Assembly (NCBI GenBank): GCA_028285345.1
Contig: JANQPT010000005.1
Span: 1-51,198, forward strand
Source of the DNA: Planctomycetales bacterium
GTDB taxonomy: Bacteria > Planctomycetota > Planctomycetia > Planctomycetales > Planctomycetaceae
DNA: 51,198 bases
Reading direction: 5' to 3'
In this document: positions 1-9,601 of the stretch, one piece after another
How the letters are laid out: the number at the start of each line of letters is the position of its first letter
Position numbering within the stretch: the stretch's first letter is position 1
The notes under the pieces: model-generated
The model's input: only the letters and a program-made list of their open reading frames with translations
The model's database searches: none
Told to the model about the DNA's origin: nothing
Position numbers and translations under genes: made by a program

Positions 1-45
1 GCGGAAAGCCAGATCCCCACAACAGCACCCGACGGTAGCCCGGCG

Positions 46-3000
46 GTGGCGGAGCTCCAGTTTTCTGGCCCCAACGGCGAACCACTCACCAAGAATGTCT
101 TGCGGCCCACGACCGTAATCGGCTCCGCCGCCGGTTGCAACGTGCAATTGATCGCCCACGATATCGGTCCGGCACACTGCGTGGTGACGGTGGAGAACGG
201 CCTCTTACGGGTTCGCGACCTGCGGAGCCCCAGCGGCACACGAATCAACGGCGTCTCCGTAGAGCTCGCCACACTCTCCGACGGCGACAAGCTCGACGTC
301 GGTTCGTTCAGCTTCGTGTTGCGGAGCAACCTGCAGCCTCGCCCGTCGGCTGCCGGCAATGTTGGCGTCCTCGCTGACGACGACGCACAGCAACAACTCG
401 CCGAAGCCTGTCGCCGGCTCGAAGACGACACCGCTCAGTTTCGCGAGCAGGAACGAAAACTCGCCGAGCAGCGGGAAGCACTGCTTAGCGCGGAAGCGGA
501 ATTCGAACACGCACAGCAATCCCTACAAACTGCACAGAAACAACTGCAAAGCGAGCAGGAACAACTCAGTCAAGAACGCGAGCGGTTCGATCAACAGCGC
601 CAATCCGCCGAGGAGGCGGAACGCGAACTTGCCGACCAGCAGTCGCAACTCCAGGCTGACTTACAGGAGTTACAGCGGCAGCAGCAAGAACTGCAGTCGC
701 AAACCGACGCGCAACAAGCAAACGCCCGGGAGTTGGAGCAAGCGAGCGCAGCCCTCGAGTCGGAACGCGAGTCCTTTGCCGAGCAAGAGCAACAGTTTCA
801 AGCAGCCCGCACTCAGTTCGAGAAATCGGAGCAGGACCATCAGCGGCAACAAGACGAGCTATCCGCCCAGCGCACCGATTTCGACCGGCAGCAAGCTGAA
901 TTCGAAAAACTCAGCGACGAGTTGACGCAGCAGAGAACCGAAGTTGAGTCGGCTCGCGACGATGTCGCAAACCAACTACAGCAACTCGAAAACAACCGCG
1001 CCGCAATCGACGAGAGTCGACAACAATTGGAGACCGCCCAGCAGCAGCATCAGTCCGAAGTCGCCAAATTCGAAGCGCAATGGCTCAAGCTTGAGGAACA
1101 GAAAGAACGCGACCAGACGGCTGCTGAAGAACTTCGCGCTCGTCAAAATGATTTGGAATCGCGGCAGGCGGAATCGCTCGAACAGCAGTCGGTACTTCAG
1201 GCAGACCGCGACAAACTTGAAGCCGAACGCCGGGAGCTGCATGCTCAACAGGAGCAAGGACACAGCCAACTCGAAAGTCATACGCAGCAGATCGAAACAC
1301 AGCAGGAGGAACTGGAAGCGCTGCGAGGCGCGCTGGACGCTCGACAAAACGAACTCGATTCCCGCGAGCAAGCGGCGACCGCACAGCAGCAGCAATTGCA
1401 GCAGCAGGCTGATGATCTGCAGGCCGAGCGCGGGCACCTCGAGCAACTTGCCGCCGAGAACGAACGCCAGATCGCCGACATCGAGCAGCTCCGGAACGCG
1501 CTGGAAACAGACCGCGCCGCACTGGCGGAGCAACAACAACAATTGCAGGCCGCGGAATCGGAGCATCAACAGAACCTGGCCGTGCTCCAACAGCAGCGCG
1601 CCGAACTTGCGGCACAAAAAGAGTCCGTCGATTCTGAGGCTGCCGAACAGGGCCAACGCCGGGACGAGTTCGAAAGCGGTCTGCAGCGGCTCGTCACACA
1701 GACCAAACAATTGCAAACCGACCGCGCATTGTTTCAGGAGACTTTGGACCAATTCGAGGCCGACCGGCAAGCGTTCCAACTGACGGCAGCGGCTTCGAAG
1801 GCCGATGCGGGCCGGGTCAGCGAATTGTCACGAGAAATCGAATCCCAGCGCGAGCAATTGGTTGCCGACCAGCAAAAGCTGCACGCACAACAGGCCGAGT
1901 TGCGGGCGCAGCTCAAGCAATTCGAAGAGCAGTCAACCCAGTTCGATTCGGCGCAACAGAGTCTGAAATCCGACGAAGAGCGTCTGCAACAAGCCCAGAA
2001 TGAGCATCAGACGACAATCGACGAGTTTCAAAAACTCCGAGAATCGTTCGAATCAGAAAAACAGTCCTTGCACGATGAGCGGACGCAACTCGAGTCGGCC
2101 TCCAAGGGGCTTCGGCAGGAAGTCGCCGCATTTGAGGCGGATTGGGAAGAATTTCAGCAAGATCAGCAGTCTGCGGAACGGGTCGTAACGGAGCAACTGG
2201 AATCATTGGAGCAACAGCGGGCCACATTCGATGAACAACAACAGCAATACGAGCAATCGCAGCAGGAACTCCAAGAACAATCAACACAATTGCAGCAAGA
2301 ACGGCAAGATTTAGAGGTCGAGCGACGCAATCTCGATGAATTGCAGGCTGAGGTCGCGCAGCGCCAGGAACGTTGCGACGTCCAGCAGCTCGAAGTTCAA
2401 GAACTTGCGCAGCGCCTGGAACAAGAGCGAGCGTCGCTTGAGAAACGAGAATCCACGTTGTCCGAGGAACGCGAACAACTCGAATCGGCGCTCTCGGAGC
2501 ACCAACGTCAATTGGCAGAGTTTGCCGCACACAAGGAAGAAGTCGACGAGCAACATCGCAAATTGACTGCCGGCTTGTACGACGGTGAAGAGGATTTCCT
2601 CAGCGATTCCGACGAATTCCGCGTTGAACGCGAGGACTTTCACCTCGAGGGGTCCGGCGGGCCCGGCAACGAATTCCTGGACGAACCGGCCGAAGATGAT
2701 TCCGTCGCCGCAGTCTCGACGACGTCGCTCGCCGGCGGCGGCATCGGCCGCACTCAAATCGAATGGCTGCTGGAAGGCCGCCGCTACCGTGGCTTTTTCA
2801 TCGGACGCTACCGCATCCTGGAACTGCTGGGAACCGGCAGCACCGGCTGGCTGTACGAAGCGGAAGACACCAGCGACGGCCGCAGCGTCGCCCTGAAAGT
2901 CCTCTCCGCCCAGCATCTCAACGACGCCGGGATGCGCGCCCGTTTCGACTTGGAAGCCCGCGCATTGCTGGATGCGAATCATCCCTCGGTGATTCGCGCG

Positions 3001-3789
3001 CTGGAGACCGGCACTGTCGACGACGCGCAATACTTGGTGATGGAAGTCGCTTATGGGGCCACGATGCAGGAACTCATCGATCGTCAAGGCCCGCTTCCCT
3101 ATTCACAAGCTTGCGACCTGGTGATGCAGGCGGCCCGGGGACTGCAACACATTCACGAAGCCGGCATCATCCACCGCGACATTAAACCGGCCAACTTGCT
3201 CTGTATGCACAACGGCGAGTTGAAAATCATCGACTTCGGTTTGGCACTCATCCGCGGCGACGCGGAGGAATTGGCTCTCAAGATCGACTTTGGTCACGAC
3301 TGTATGGGGACGCCCGACTTCATCCCTCCCGAGCAAGCCGCCGACAGCTTCTCCGTAGATGCCACCGCCGACATTTACAGCCTGGGCTGCACGCTCTACA
3401 CGGCCCTCGTCGGCGAACCGCCGTTCCAAGTAGAGGCGGTCGCCGAAAAGATCAAAGCGCACCGTGAACAGACGCCGCCCAGCGTGAGCGAGTTGGTCTC
3501 CGATGTCCCTCTCGAACTGTCCGACGCGATCTCGAAGATGATGTCCAAAGATTGCAGCGACCGGTATCAGACCGCCGCCGAAGTGGTCCAATTCCTCAAA
3601 CCCTTCGCGGAGCAGACTGCGATCTATTTCGATTTCCGCGAAATCCTGGAAAGCCGCGCCGCGACCGCCAAAAAGCGGATGTTCATGCTGGCCAATCGCG
3701 ACATGGGCCGCGCAGTCACCAATACGGACGTCAAACGCAACGCGAATGATGAATCCAAAACGGCCGAACCGGAACTCACCGGTTCCTGA
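46..3789 (+). CDS. FHA - long coiled coil - Ser/Thr protein kinase (5' end may lie outside window)
   Basis: Single-chain signalling protein of at least 1247 residues. Residues about 5-95 form a forkhead-associated (phosphothreonine-binding) domain, with the IGS loop near 26 and the late motif GTRINGV. Residues about 105-845 are an almost unbroken Gln/Glu/Arg-rich heptad region, that is, a very long coiled coil. A Gly/Asp-rich linker follows. Residues about 918-1185 are a Hanks-type kinase: glycine loop GTGSTG, the lysine in ALKVL near 950, catalytic HRDIKPAN near 1042, DFG near 1062, and an APE-like PPEQAA. It should phosphorylate Ser/Thr on itself or partners, and the FHA end could bind such sites. 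No membrane segment is seen. The GTG at 46 is the first start in the window, but the frame is open to base 1 and no clear ribosome site precedes it, so the true start may be upstream. Kinase and FHA are secure; substrate is unknown. Confidence 0.9.
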   Translation: MAELQFSGPNGEPLTKNVLRPTTVIGSAAGCNVQLIAHDIGPAHCVVTVENGLLRVRDLRSPSGTRINGVSVELATLSDGDKLDVGSFSFVLRSNLQPRPSAAGNVGVLADDDAQQQLAEACRRLEDDTAQFREQERKLAEQREALLSAEAEFEHAQQSLQTAQKQLQSEQEQLSQERERFDQQRQSAEEAERELADQQSQLQADLQELQRQQQELQSQTDAQQANARELEQASAALESERESFAEQEQQFQAARTQFEKSEQDHQRQQDELSAQRTDFDRQQAEFEKLSDELTQQRTEVESARDDVANQLQQLENNRAAIDESRQQLETAQQQHQSEVAKFEAQWLKLEEQKERDQTAAEELRARQNDLESRQAESLEQQSVLQADRDKLEAERRELHAQQEQGHSQLESHTQQIETQQEELEALRGALDARQNELDSREQAATAQQQQLQQQADDLQAERGHLEQLAAENERQIADIEQLRNALETDRAALAEQQQQLQAAESEHQQNLAVLQQQRAELAAQKESVDSEAAEQGQRRDEFESGLQRLVTQTKQLQTDRALFQETLDQFEADRQAFQLTAAASKADAGRVSELSREIESQREQLVADQQKLHAQQAELRAQLKQFEEQSTQFDSAQQSLKSDEERLQQAQNEHQTTIDEFQKLRESFESEKQSLHDERTQLESASKGLRQEVAAFEADWEEFQQDQQSAERVVTEQLESLEQQRATFDEQQQQYEQSQQELQEQSTQLQQERQDLEVERRNLDELQAEVAQRQERCDVQQLEVQELAQRLEQERASLEKRESTLSEEREQLESALSEHQRQLAEFAAHKEEVDEQHRKLTAGLYDGEEDFLSDSDEFRVEREDFHLEGSGGPGNEFLDEPAEDDSVAAVSTTSLAGGGIGRTQIEWLLEGRRYRGFFIGRYRILELLGTGSTGWLYEAEDTSDGRSVALKVLSAQHLNDAGMRARFDLEARALLDANHPSVIRALETGTVDDAQYLVMEVAYGATMQELIDRQGPLPYSQACDLVMQAARGLQHIHEAGIIHRDIKPANLLCMHNGELKIIDFGLALIRGDAEELALKIDFGHDCMGTPDFIPPEQAADSFSVDATADIYSLGCTLYTALVGEPPFQVEAVAEKIKAHREQTPPSVSELVSDVPLELSDAISKMMSKDCSDRYQTAAEVVQFLKPFAEQTAIYFDFREILESRAATAKKRMFMLANRDMGRAVTNTDVKRNANDESKTAEPELTGS

Positions 3790-3801
3790 CCAACGCACGG
3801 A

Positions 3802-3859
3802 CCTGCGACCGTAAAACTACGGCCAGTCACAGAGTTTTACGACACGCGACCGTCGCAGG
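3802..3859. terminator. two-tier hairpin between convergent genes
   Basis: CCTGCGAC (3802-3809) plus CGTAAAAC (3810-3817) pair with GTTTTACG (3834-3841) and GTCGCAGG (3852-3859). A 16-base apical loop and a one-sided 10-base bulge complete the fold. It lies between the kinase stop and the stop of the opposing metallopeptidase gene, so a bidirectional terminator is the simplest reading. There is no long T-run, so termination is inferred. Confidence 0.5.
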
Positions 3860-3863
3860 CCGC

Positions 3864-4640
3864 CTAGTCCCATGACGCCGGATCTTGGCGGTAGTAATCT
3901 TTGAGCAGACTGTACAGCTCGGCGTGTCGTTTGCGAAGCCGCCGGGGTCGTTCAAAAAAGCACTCGGTCGCCACGGCAAAAAACTCCTGGGCATTGGTCG
4001 CACCATACGGATCCAGGACCGTCCGCCGGCCCTGCTGCAATTCATGCTGCAGCCGAACCTGTTCCCGCTGCATCACGTCCTGCCACCGCCGCTCGGCGGC
4101 CGCATCCGCCAGCGGCGGCCGACCGTCGGAACTCCCGCTCAGCATATCGAGCTGATGCGCGAATTCGTGAAACACAAGGTTGCGGCCGTCGTTGTGCAAC
4201 TGCCCCCCGGCGCGTGCCTCCGACCAAGAGAGAATCACCGGCCCGCGCAGCCAGGCTTCCCCGTGACGCGCACTGGGGCCCTCCCGTACAACTCCGTCAG
4301 GCCCCACGGTTTTCTCGGGAGCCACGTAATCGTCCGGATAGACCAAAATCGTTTCCACGCGGTCAAACATCCCGTCCGGTAACTCCAGCACGAGCAGACA
4401 CGCCATGGCGGCGACCGTCACTTGAATTTCATCAGTGATTTCCAGGCCGTTGCAGCCCTCCCAGTACTTCTCGGAAATGAAAACCCGCAAGTCATCCCGG
4501 AGCCGGGATTGCTGCGCCGCTGTGAGTTTTGAGAAATGACCCACATTCCGGTCGAGGTACCCCTCAAACTCGCGCGGAAACGGCTCGGACAGCAGTTTGC
4601 GGCGACGGCGATTACGGAACCACGATTGAAACAAAAACAT
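3864..4640 (-). CDS. MtfA-family zinc metallopeptidase
   Basis: About 258 residues from the ATG at 4640. The gluzincin motif HEFAH (near residue 153, in the context VFHEFAHQLDML) and the downstream EFFAVATECFF, which supplies the third zinc ligand Glu, are the signature of the MtfA (Mlc titration factor A) family. In E. coli MtfA is a cytosolic aminopeptidase that binds and inactivates the repressor Mlc; that partner cannot be assumed here. The frame stays open to 4772, but the extra 44 residues are not MtfA-like and start with no good ribosome site, so 4640 is preferred. The Arg-rich N-terminus (WFRNRRRRK) follows a short hydrophobic stretch and may touch the membrane. It is convergent with the FHA-kinase and divergent from the LptF-like gene. 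Confidence 0.85.
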   Translation of the reverse strand: MFLFQSWFRNRRRRKLLSEPFPREFEGYLDRNVGHFSKLTAAQQSRLRDDLRVFISEKYWEGCNGLEITDEIQVTVAAMACLLVLELPDGMFDRVETILVYPDDYVAPEKTVGPDGVVREGPSARHGEAWLRGPVILSWSEARAGGQLHNDGRNLVFHEFAHQLDMLSGSSDGRPPLADAAAERRWQDVMQREQVRLQHELQQGRRTVLDPYGATNAQEFFAVATECFFERPRRLRKRHAELYSLLKDYYRQDPASWD

Positions 4641-4951
4641 CGTTATGAGATAGCTACTCGGCAATTGAAAAATCAACTTGTACGATCTGAGAAGGAGGCG
4701 CACTGTCCCAAAACCAAGATGCGACAACCCGCGCTCCCGCCGCATTGTTGGTACGACCGCCGCTGAAGACAAGTCGCCCGATCAAAGTTCGCTCAGACGA
4801 CGCAACCCGCGCACGAACTTCGTTTTGTGTTTCTGTGCTCTTCCGTTGATCTTGACCTCCGCCGCGGGATTGTAGTAACCAATCCCCGACGTGAGGTCCG
4901 CTGCCGGCGATTCGGAGCGGACACCCAGTTTTTCCACGGGTTCGAAACCGA
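4641..4951. other. divergent intergenic region, no gene seen
   Basis: This 311-base region separates the divergent metallopeptidase and permease genes and must hold both promoters. I see no convincing -10/-35 pair, RNA gene or repeat. A GGTTCGAAACC-like string near 4939-4949 recalls a tRNA T-arm, but no cloverleaf can be drawn around it. Confidence 0.4.
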
Positions 4952-6073
4952 ATGACCACATTCGATCGCTATATTCTGCGCCGATTTTGGCACGTTTTCA
5001 TCATCAGCTTTGTGGCGATGATGGGGCTGTATATCGTCATCGACGCGTTTAGCAACGTCGACAACTTCATCGCCGACGGCGACGGAGATTCGGGAGAGAT
5101 GATGCTGGCGATGTTGAAGTTCTACGGATATCGCTCCTGCATGTTCTTCGATACGATCGGCAGTATTGTTTCCATTACGGCCGTGACGGTCGTGTTGTCC
5201 TTGATTCTGCGGCACGGTGAACTGAACCCGGTCCTTTCGGCGGGCATTCCCTCGACCCGGCTGCTGTTCCCGCTGATTTGGGGAACGGTGATGGTCGCAG
5301 CCGTGATGGTCATCAACAAAGAGTTGGTGATCCCCAGAATCGCCGACAAACTAGTGATCCAGGCGGGAAAGACCGGTCATGAGGTCGAAGCGGTGGAAAT
5401 CGTTCGAGATTACTCGAGCAAGATCCAGATCACTGGCGAAAACTTGATCCTCGCCGAGAGAAAAATGCTGCATCCGGTCTTCGAGCTACCCGCCCCCGAT
5501 TTTGTGCCGCATATCGTCGATGTGACCGGCGATGAAGCAGTCTACGTTGATGCGACGGACGAGCAGCCGCATTCAGGTTGGAGGATCAAGAACGCAAACC
5601 CTCCCTTTGCCGAACTGAACTTAAAACCCGCCGCACGCAAAACCATCTTGCCGGGAACCGAGCCGGGCGAGATGTTTGTCGTGACAGACGTCGGTTTTGA
5701 GAACATGTATATGCCCAACAAGACCGCCGATCTCACATCCACCCCGGAGTTAGTCCGCCGGATCACCAGCCCCGCCTACGACCCTCGTTCGGTCCTCAAC
5801 CAAAGTCTGCACTTTCATCAGCGCCTGACGCGCCCCATTCTGGGACTGTTGCTGATATTCCTTGTGCTCCCGCTCATCATCCGTAGAGAAGCGCGCTCGC
5901 TCGTGGTCAGCATGGCTCTCTCGGGATTGGTGCAGGGAATCGTTTTCGGATCGGCACAGGCATTTCAATGGATGGCCAGATCGCAGTACATCGGTCCCGA
6001 TCTGGCCGCATGGGGCCCCGTAATCTTGACCGGAGCGCTCGCGGCCTGGTGTTGGCCGATCCTGCGAACTTAA
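4952..6073 (+). CDS. LptF/LptG (YjgP/YjgQ) family permease
   Basis: 373 residues with the typical LptF/LptG layout. Three N-terminal membrane helices (about 12-36, 61-85, 105-127) are followed by a soluble, presumably periplasmic, beta-rich domain of about 160 residues and three C-terminal helices (about 296-312, 320-343, 352-372). In diderm bacteria LptF and LptG are the membrane half of the LptB2FG ABC transporter that extracts lipopolysaccharide from the inner membrane. The opening motif (YILRRFWHVFIISF) and the basic loop before helix 5 (IIRREARS) fit the family. Only one permease is present and no LptB or partner is adjacent, so F and G cannot be told apart. The ribosome site before the ATG is weak. 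It is convergent with the next gene, 22 bases away. Confidence 0.85.
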   Translation: MTTFDRYILRRFWHVFIISFVAMMGLYIVIDAFSNVDNFIADGDGDSGEMMLAMLKFYGYRSCMFFDTIGSIVSITAVTVVLSLILRHGELNPVLSAGIPSTRLLFPLIWGTVMVAAVMVINKELVIPRIADKLVIQAGKTGHEVEAVEIVRDYSSKIQITGENLILAERKMLHPVFELPAPDFVPHIVDVTGDEAVYVDATDEQPHSGWRIKNANPPFAELNLKPAARKTILPGTEPGEMFVVTDVGFENMYMPNKTADLTSTPELVRRITSPAYDPRSVLNQSLHFHQRLTRPILGLLLIFLVLPLIIRREARSLVVSMALSGLVQGIVFGSAQAFQWMARSQYIGPDLAAWGPVILTGALAAWCWPILRT

Positions 6074-6095
6074 GACGGCCGTCCAAACTGACCAC

Positions 6096-6995
6096 TCAGC
6101 GGCGCCAACGATAACGAAAGACGCGCGCTGGTTCGCCCAGATCGCCCGGCAGGAAATAGAGCCGATCCTCGAAGACCGCCAGCCCCTCGCGAGTTAACGT
6201 GTGCCGCGCGTCGGCCGGCCTGGGAAGCCGCACTTCGCTGATCACCTTCCGCTGATCCATGTCCAGTACAGCCACAACCGCACGCGGCTGATTGGCGTCC
6301 CGCTGACGGCTCTTGTCGATCCCGCCGGCCAATAGCCGCCCCTCTCCGATTCCCTTCCAATCCTGCACCGCCAGCGCCAGCTTCCCCTCGCCCCCCATCA
6401 ACTCCTCGCGCGGCGTTTTCCTCACCAGCATACCGTCCGCCTTCCAGCGGTAAATCAGCTTCGTATCCCAATTGGCGCCGAACAGATCCTTGGATTTTGA
6501 ATCGACCGCCAACGCACCAATGTGGTCGCTCCACTGAAAAGCTTCTTGCAGCTTCGCTTCCGCTAAGGGCCGCTTCGGCGGAACGTGCAGCCGGACCACG
6601 ACCGTCCGGCTCTGCGGCCGGCTTGCCGAAATGGGAATCCAAAAACCGCGCCCGTCAAAGTCAAACCCGCCGGGATGGTCCAAACCGACGTCATCGCGCT
6701 CTCCAGTCGGGGCGGGCGTAATGTCCAAATGCTCCACCCGGTCCGGATGCTTGCGGTCAATGCGCAGAAAAACCGCTCGTTTCGGCGCCCCCTCCCAGCG
6801 GCCGGTGACGTAGTAATACCGCCGGGTAACGTACAGTCCCTGCGTATGAATCCGCGCGCCTTTGCCGTCGATTTTAATGTCGGGGATCAACTGCGACGAT
6901 TCGAATTCCAGCGTCCGTACCTGCGCACCTGCAGACGCAATGGCCGCCAACCAGATTCCGCAACCGGCGATGAGCCCAACAACGTAATACCGCAT
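6096..6995 (-). CDS. secreted protein of unknown function (beta-propeller-like?)
   Basis: 299 residues. The N-terminus has a signal peptide (hydrophobic stretch about 4-22, small residues ASAGAQ before the likely cleavage near 24), so it should be exported. The mature part is rich in beta-strand patterns and Trp/Tyr/Gly turns, with phrases such as LAVDSKSKDLFGANWD and EGLAVFEDRLYFLPG that recall repeated blades of propeller proteins. I do not recognise a catalytic motif. A relation to the DUF6454 group is only a recollection. It stands alone between a convergent permease gene and a hairpin, with its promoter presumably at 6996-7060. Confidence 0.7.
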   Translation of the reverse strand: MRYYVVGLIAGCGIWLAAIASAGAQVRTLEFESSQLIPDIKIDGKGARIHTQGLYVTRRYYYVTGRWEGAPKRAVFLRIDRKHPDRVEHLDITPAPTGERDDVGLDHPGGFDFDGRGFWIPISASRPQSRTVVVRLHVPPKRPLAEAKLQEAFQWSDHIGALAVDSKSKDLFGANWDTKLIYRWKADGMLVRKTPREELMGGEGKLALAVQDWKGIGEGRLLAGGIDKSRQRDANQPRAVVAVLDMDQRKVISEVRLPRPADARHTLTREGLAVFEDRLYFLPGDLGEPARVFRYRWRR

Positions 6996-7061
6996 CTCCC
7001 CTACCTCATACTGCCGATCGTCGCCGAACTCTAAACAACATTGGCGGAATTTCAGCGAACA

Positions 7062-7087
7062 AGCCGGCTTCCATAAGGAAGCCGGCT
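7062..7087. terminator. 11-bp perfect hairpin downstream of PEP-CTERM gene
   Basis: AGCCGGCTTCC (7062-7072) and GGAAGCCGGCT (7077-7087) are perfect inverted repeats around a 4-base ATAA loop. It starts 36 bases beyond the stop of the PEP-CTERM gene (minus strand). No T-run follows on that strand, so it may stabilise the 3' end rather than terminate efficiently. Confidence 0.55.
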
Positions 7088-7122
7088 CGTCAGTTTGGTG
7101 TCAGATCAGAGCAAATCACGCT

Positions 7123-7839
7123 CTAAGCGGCTGATTGACGCTGCTTGCGGCGACGCAACCCGTAACCGGCCAGACCGGCAACGCCAATGCCCAGCAAGAC
7201 CATGCTAGAGGGTTCCGGCGTGGCGACAACTTGAATCGACGTCTGTGCCAGAGGGTCGATAAGCCCTGTATCTAAGGCATCGTAGACCGTCAACTGAAAA
7301 TCCCAGATGCTCGCCTTGTTTGGATTGAAGATCGTCGCGGGAAGCGTCCAACTCAAATTCTGCGAGTTTTGTGCCACGTTGTACAGGTGGAGATTGGTCG
7401 GATCGATCACACCGCCTCCGTTGCCTGTCGCGTTCGTCCCCAGTGCGTTATCAGGCCACGTCGCGAAAATGTCGAGAGGAAAGTAACTTACTCCCGAAGT
7501 GGGGTCGGTGTCGATCTCAAGGATCACGATAAACTCATCCAGCGTCGCGCCAGTTGTGCCACCATAATCGACATTGACCGCAAACTCATAATTCCACGTA
7601 GCGACGCCCGCCGCAGTGCCCGTCACGGCTTGATAGACTCCGGCGTTGTTGGGAAGGACCGCTCCAAAGCGTGTTTTTCCTCGCAATCCGACCTCGATCG
7701 AATTCGACTGATCAATCGTCCAGCCGCCGTTGGGATTGCCGGTACCAAAAATTACGTCGGGAGTGACATTTCCGGCATGTGCCAGCGACGCCGACAAAAT
7801 CATTAGCGCGGTGGCGAGTCCTGAAGTGAGCCTTGTCAT
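7123..7839 (-). CDS. PEP-CTERM sorting-domain secreted protein
   Basis: 238 residues from the ATG at 7839, which begins a clean signal peptide (hydrophobic 8-17, LAHAG cleavage region near 22). The frame stays open to 7962, but that extension is not signal-like. The C-terminus carries the canonical PEP-CTERM tripartite tail: PEPSS, a hydrophobic helix (MVLLGIGVAGLAGYGL) and a basic end (RRRKQR). In the known system such proteins are exported, recognised by exosortase, and end in or outside the outer envelope. The central part is Asn/Thr/Gly-rich with a beta-sandwich look and no catalytic motif. No exosortase gene lies nearby, which is usual. The product is likely an extracellular or surface protein of unknown ligand. 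Confidence 0.85.
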   Translation of the reverse strand: MTRLTSGLATALMILSASLAHAGNVTPDVIFGTGNPNGGWTIDQSNSIEVGLRGKTRFGAVLPNNAGVYQAVTGTAAGVATWNYEFAVNVDYGGTTGATLDEFIVILEIDTDPTSGVSYFPLDIFATWPDNALGTNATGNGGGVIDPTNLHLYNVAQNSQNLSWTLPATIFNPNKASIWDFQLTVYDALDTGLIDPLAQTSIQVVATPEPSSMVLLGIGVAGLAGYGLRRRKQRQSAA

Positions 7840-8058
7840 GGGGTGCGTTCTGCCTCGACTTTCCAGTGGGTGGTGCGAAGGTGAGTTCCGATTCTCATAA
7901 GCCCGCAAGAAAAACAGGGTTGTCCGTAATCCGTCGTGAGCGCCTTGCTGCAAGTAGAGCATGCATTGTGAAGTTGCCCAACCGCGATTTCAAGCAGAAC
8001 CAGCCATCTTTTCCCATTTTTCACAATCGTCAAGGGTCAAACCTTAGGAAGTAGGACG

Positions 8059-9471
8059 CTATTGGTTTAGCTTGTACTCTTTAATCTTCCGGTATAGTGT
8101 CCTTTCCCCAATCCCCAGCAGACGCGCAGCTTCTTCGCGGTTGCCTTCAGTCACTTCGAGCGTCTTTTCGATGTAATAGCGTTCGACCTGCGACAGCGGC
8201 TGGCCAACCAAAGAGTCGGAACCATCGTGCGCGGCAGACGGTTCATCACCCAGCCGCGGAGGCGGAGCGATTTCATCCGGCAAATCGTCGACATCCAATA
8301 GCCCATCCAAGTCAACGACCACCATCCGCTCAATGTAGTTCCGCAATTGGCGGATATTTCCCGGCCAGTCGTAAGACATCAACGCCTGTCGGGCCGATTT
8401 CGACATCTGCTCGATGTCTCGTCCATGCCGCGCGGTCATCTCCTTGAGAAAGTGGTCAATCAGCAGTGGAATATCAGCCCGACGCTCGCGCAACGGCGGC
8501 AGATTGATCTTCACGACATCCAGCCGATAGAACAGATCTTTACGGAACTGTTTCTCTTCGACCATCTTTTCCAAATCGGCGTTGGTGGCCGCGACCAACC
8601 GCACGTTAACCTTAATCGGCTCGTTTGATCCCACGCGGTTGATTTGGCCGTCCTCCAACACCCGGAGCAACTTGATCTGCGTCGACATGGGCATCTCGCC
8701 CACTTCGTCCAGAAACAGCGTTCCCCCGTTCGCATACTCGAACTGACCGATTCGCTTGTGCTCCGCTCCGGTGAATGATCCTTTTTCGTGACCAAACAGT
8801 TCGCTTTCCAGAATGCCCTCAGAAAGAGCCGAAATGTTCAGCGGCACAAACGGCTTGCTCTTTCTGCGGCTGTTTTGATGAATCGCCTTGGCGACCAACT
8901 CTTTGCCCGTCCCGTTCTCGCCAAGAATGAGCACCGAGCTGTCGGTCGGAGCCAGTTGCTGCAACTGCGTGATGATCTTCCGCATCTGCGGCGAATTCCC
9001 CACCACCCCCTCAAAGCCGAATTTTTCGTCCAGTTGCCGCTTGAGTTGCGTGTTGTAGCGCGCCAGCTTGAGCCGGGACGATGCTTTCTCCACCGCTGCC
9101 CGCAATTCGTTGATATCGAGCGGCTTCGTCAAGTAGGTGTACGCCCCATGTTGCATCGCCGTCACCGCCGACGTAATCGACCCATGCCCGGTCAGCAAGA
9201 TCACTTCCGCATCGGGCAGCTCCTCCTGGGCTTTGGCCAATATGGCCAGGCCGTCCATATCGTCCATCTTCAGATCCGTCACGACGACGTCAAAGGTATC
9301 ACTCTCAATCAGCGACGCCCCTTGCACGCCGGAAGTGGCTACGGTGCAGTCGTAGTCCACTCGTTCCAAACTCTCGGCGACCGCCTGGGCGTGCGGTTCG
9401 TCGTCGTCAATAATCAGGACGCGAATTTGAATCGCGGAGAGATCCAAGTTGTTTTCGTTGGAATCGGGCAT
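8059..9471 (-). CDS. NtrC-family sigma-54-dependent response regulator
   Basis: 470 residues in the classic order. The receiver domain (about 15-130) has acidic pocket DDD at 22-24 and phosphoacceptor Asp66 in VVVTDLK. The AAA+ domain (about 155-390) has Walker A GENGTGKE near 184. The sigma-54-contact loop reads GSFTGA (near 232) instead of the usual GAFTGA. A C-terminal Fis-type helix-turn-helix (about 425-468) ends in [13 protein letters not shown]. When phosphorylated it should form a ring and drive open-complex formation by sigma-54 RNA polymerase. The histidine kinase gene lies 130 bases upstream on the same strand, so the two are almost certainly a cognate pair. GSFTGA variants are known to be functional. 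Target genes are unknown; one sigma-54-like promoter is present at 19282 in this window. Confidence 0.95.
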   Translation of the reverse strand: MPDSNENNLDLSAIQIRVLIIDDDEPHAQAVAESLERVDYDCTVATSGVQGASLIESDTFDVVVTDLKMDDMDGLAILAKAQEELPDAEVILLTGHGSITSAVTAMQHGAYTYLTKPLDINELRAAVEKASSRLKLARYNTQLKRQLDEKFGFEGVVGNSPQMRKIITQLQQLAPTDSSVLILGENGTGKELVAKAIHQNSRRKSKPFVPLNISALSEGILESELFGHEKGSFTGAEHKRIGQFEYANGGTLFLDEVGEMPMSTQIKLLRVLEDGQINRVGSNEPIKVNVRLVAATNADLEKMVEEKQFRKDLFYRLDVVKINLPPLRERRADIPLLIDHFLKEMTARHGRDIEQMSKSARQALMSYDWPGNIRQLRNYIERMVVVDLDGLLDVDDLPDEIAPPPRLGDEPSAAHDGSDSLVGQPLSQVERYYIEKTLEVTEGNREEAARLLGIGERTLYRKIKEYKLNQ

Positions 9472-9601
9472 CGATCTTTCATTGAGCGGGCATCACTCGT
9501 TGCATTGAACGGCCGACAAATCCGGGACGCGTCGACGGCTCAAACAACCGCAGGACCGCAATTGCACTTATCATATCCGGAGACCTCCCGCGCGTGAACG
9601 A

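Noticed and set aside
1085-2530. Several long frames antisense or alternate to the FHA-kinase coiled coil
   Set aside because: Repetitive CAG/GAA-rich coding DNA opens other frames; their translations are Leu-, Arg- or Ser-rich low-complexity strings.
4936-4951. T-arm-like GGTTCGAAACC near 4940
   Set aside because: No acceptor, D or anticodon stem can be drawn around it, and it abuts the permease start codon.
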